From assembly GCA_900764725.1 (NCBI GenBank), contig CAAFPB010000411.1, positions 1 through 15,729 of the forward strand: DNA of 15,729 nucleotides. Direction: 5' to 3'. Below the pieces are notes generated by a model. The model worked only from the letters and a program-made list of their open reading frames with translations, did no database searches and had not been told where the DNA came from. Origin of the DNA: an uncultured Catenibacterium sp. (GTDB lineage Bacteria > Bacillota_I > Bacilli_A > Erysipelotrichales > Coprobacillaceae). Position numbers and translations under genes: made by a program. Positions within the stretch are counted from its first letter, which is position 1; each line of letters begins with the position of its first letter. Shown here one piece after another: positions 14,991-15,729 of this stretch.

Positions 14991-15506
14991 TTATGGAGTC
15001 ACCACCAGTCGCGTATTTTTACCATCTTCATCATCTACTAGGACATGTCCATCTGTCTTATATGGCTTTAACACAAATGTTGTTTTTGTTCCTGTAACAC
15101 CAGGAATACATGCTAATTTAGATGCAACAAAGTGCGCGACTTCCTGCATAGTACGACCCTTTACAATGCACATAAAATCATAATCACCTGATAATAAATA
15201 CATTGTTTCAATTTCTTCGTACTTATAAATATGTGACGCAATACGATCATAACCATATTCTCTTTCAGGAATAGCGTTGATTTCAATCATCGCAGTCACA
15301 AGTTCAGTATTTGTCTTGTCCCAGTTGACAATAGTATGGTAACCACAAATAATCTTCTCTTTTTCTAGTCTATTTAATCTTTCTACAATGCTGTCTTTAG
15401 ATTCTGCTAGCGCGGCGGCTAGGTCAGAAACCTTATATCTTGCATTTTTCTGTAATAATTGAATTAAAAGACCATCACTCATAGATAAAAGTTCCTTATT
15501 ATCCAA
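14991..15506 (-). CDS. Lrp/AsnC-family transcriptional regulator
   Basis: The 171-residue protein has an N-terminal winged helix-turn-helix (about 10-60, VSDLAAALAESKDSIVERLN) and a C-terminal RAM/AsnC effector domain (about 67-150, with LLSGDYDFMCIVKG). Such proteins form octamers that respond to amino acids. It is transcribed with the aminotransferase and probably controls it. The start shown is TTG at 15506, chosen because AGGAGG lies 8 bases upstream. An ATG eight codons later (15482), with AAGGA in front, is a credible second choice and would also leave the DNA-binding domain whole. The C-terminal tail (about 150-171) is polar and slightly longer than in the smallest members. Confidence 0.93.
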   Translation of the reverse strand: MDNKELLSMSDGLLIQLLQKNARYKVSDLAAALAESKDSIVERLNRLEKEKIICGYHTIVNWDKTNTELVTAMIEINAIPEREYGYDRIASHIYKYEEIETMYLLSGDYDFMCIVKGRTMQEVAHFVASKLACIPGVTGTKTTFVLKPYKTDGHVLVDDEDGKNTRLVVTP

Positions 15507-15537
15507 CCTCTTGTCCTCCTTTGACTATTTTACAATT

Positions 15538-15566
15538 ATTTTATAATAATGAAACTCATTAGTAAA
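15538..15566 (-). promoter_or_regulatory. Putative promoter of the Lrp-aminotransferase operon
   Basis: On the reverse strand TTTACT (15561-15566) and TAAAAT (15538-15543) are 17 bases apart and lie shortly upstream of the AGGAGG of the regulator gene. The boxes are moderate matches in an AT-rich stretch. Confidence 0.4.
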
Positions 15567-15611
15567 TAGAGAATAATTGTGATAAAATATTTTCATATGG
15601 AGGTGTCCTGT

Positions 15612-15729
15612 CAACTACCCACGACCTAAAAGGTCATGGGCTTGTAACTGCCCAGTCGTACTAACGGTTTACACCTCCGACCTTTAACCCCAATAGATAT
15701 TGCTATCTAAAGTGGCGTTACATCATAGG
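15612..15729 (-). ncRNA. Candidate omega-RNA (TnpB guide RNA scaffold), partial
   Basis: TnpB guide RNAs are made from the right end of the element and end at its boundary, followed by a guide copied from the flank. Here the reverse strand shows TAGATA-GCAA-TATCTA (15709-15694), a perfect 6-bp stem with a GNRA loop. It then has AAAGGTC (15687-15681), and the terminal hairpin at 15640-15618. AAAGGTC is also complementary to GACCTTT in the hairpin, so an alternative or pseudoknot pairing is possible. If the boundary is after GTAGTTGAC, the guide would begin AGGACACCTCCATATG. Confidence 0.5.
15618..15640. repeat. Terminal palindrome of the second IS605-type element
   Basis: CCCA-C-GACCT (15618-15627) pairs with AGGTC-A-TGGG (15631-15640) around AAA, with a single C/A mismatch. 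The mismatch type and position recall the palindrome at 3275-3308, but the stem sequences differ, so the two elements are different IS605 lineages. Confidence 0.75.

Larger units (their letters stand above)
15610..15729 (-). mobile_element. Right end of a second IS605/TnpB-type element (continues beyond the window)
   Basis: A terminal palindrome and GC-richer structured sequence start abruptly after the AT-rich upstream region of the Lrp gene. In reverse-strand sense the order is structured RNA, AAGCCCATGACC, loop, GGTCGTGGGTAGTTGAC, the usual form of an IS605 right end. The tnpB gene should lie to the right of the window. All three reverse frames are stopped within the visible 120 bases, so no coding part is seen. 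The outer boundary is uncertain by several bases. Confidence 0.65.

Overview
The window is a low-GC chromosomal segment of a Bacillota (Firmicutes) bacterium. AT-rich codon use, strong AGGAGG-type ribosome binding sites, tight gene spacing, and MurR/RpiR, lactose/cellobiose-type PTS IIB, Cof-type HAD and QueH proteins fit a gut-type Erysipelotrichia (Coprobacillaceae/Erysipelotrichaceae-like) genome. That placement is inferred from gene style; there is no rRNA or other marker to fix it. No tRNA, rRNA or CRISPR array was seen, and no stretch over 300 bases is left unexplained.

Region 1 (1-3308) is a nest of mobile elements. An IS605-type element with divergent tnpB (leftward, running off the left edge) and tnpA (rightward, decayed) has been split by a complete 2,074-bp IS1634-family element. 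The IS1634-type element has 16-bp imperfect terminal inverted repeats and is flanked by a perfect 52-bp direct repeat, which fits the unusually long target duplications known for this family. The duplication copied the tnpB ribosome binding site and start codon, but the best tnpB promoter remains on the far side of the insertion. The terminal palindrome of the IS605-type element lies just upstream of the next gene.

Region 2 (3333-8471) holds transport and sugar-phosphate genes: a SulP anion transporter with a long helical C-terminal tail, an orphan PTS IIB protein (leftward), a PHP-domain phosphoesterase (leftward), and a rightward MurR/RpiR regulator plus Cof-type HAD phosphatase pair divergent from the PHP gene.

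Region 3 (8546-10636) is a two-gene operon of COG0523/CobW-type GTPases with its own promoter and terminator. The first has the CxCC metal motif and a His/Cys tandem-repeat loop. The second lacks CxCC and appears fused to a YcgQ/TIGR03943-like C-terminal domain. This is the most interesting cellular system here and points to metal (probably zinc) handling. A 65-aa two-helix membrane protein follows.

Region 4 (11022-13814) is a queuosine operon, tgt-queA-queH, with a near-consensus promoter and 1-4 nt junctions. No preQ1 synthesis genes are present in the window, so it fits either salvage of preQ1 or synthesis genes elsewhere.

Region 5 (13811-15506, leftward) is an Lrp/AsnC regulator coupled to a class I aminotransferase. 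The aminotransferase and queH end convergently on the same CTAA tetranucleotide inside a shared bidirectional terminator.

Region 6 (about 15600-15729) is the structured right end of a second IS605/TnpB-type element entering from the right. It contains the terminal palindrome and a likely omega-RNA region.
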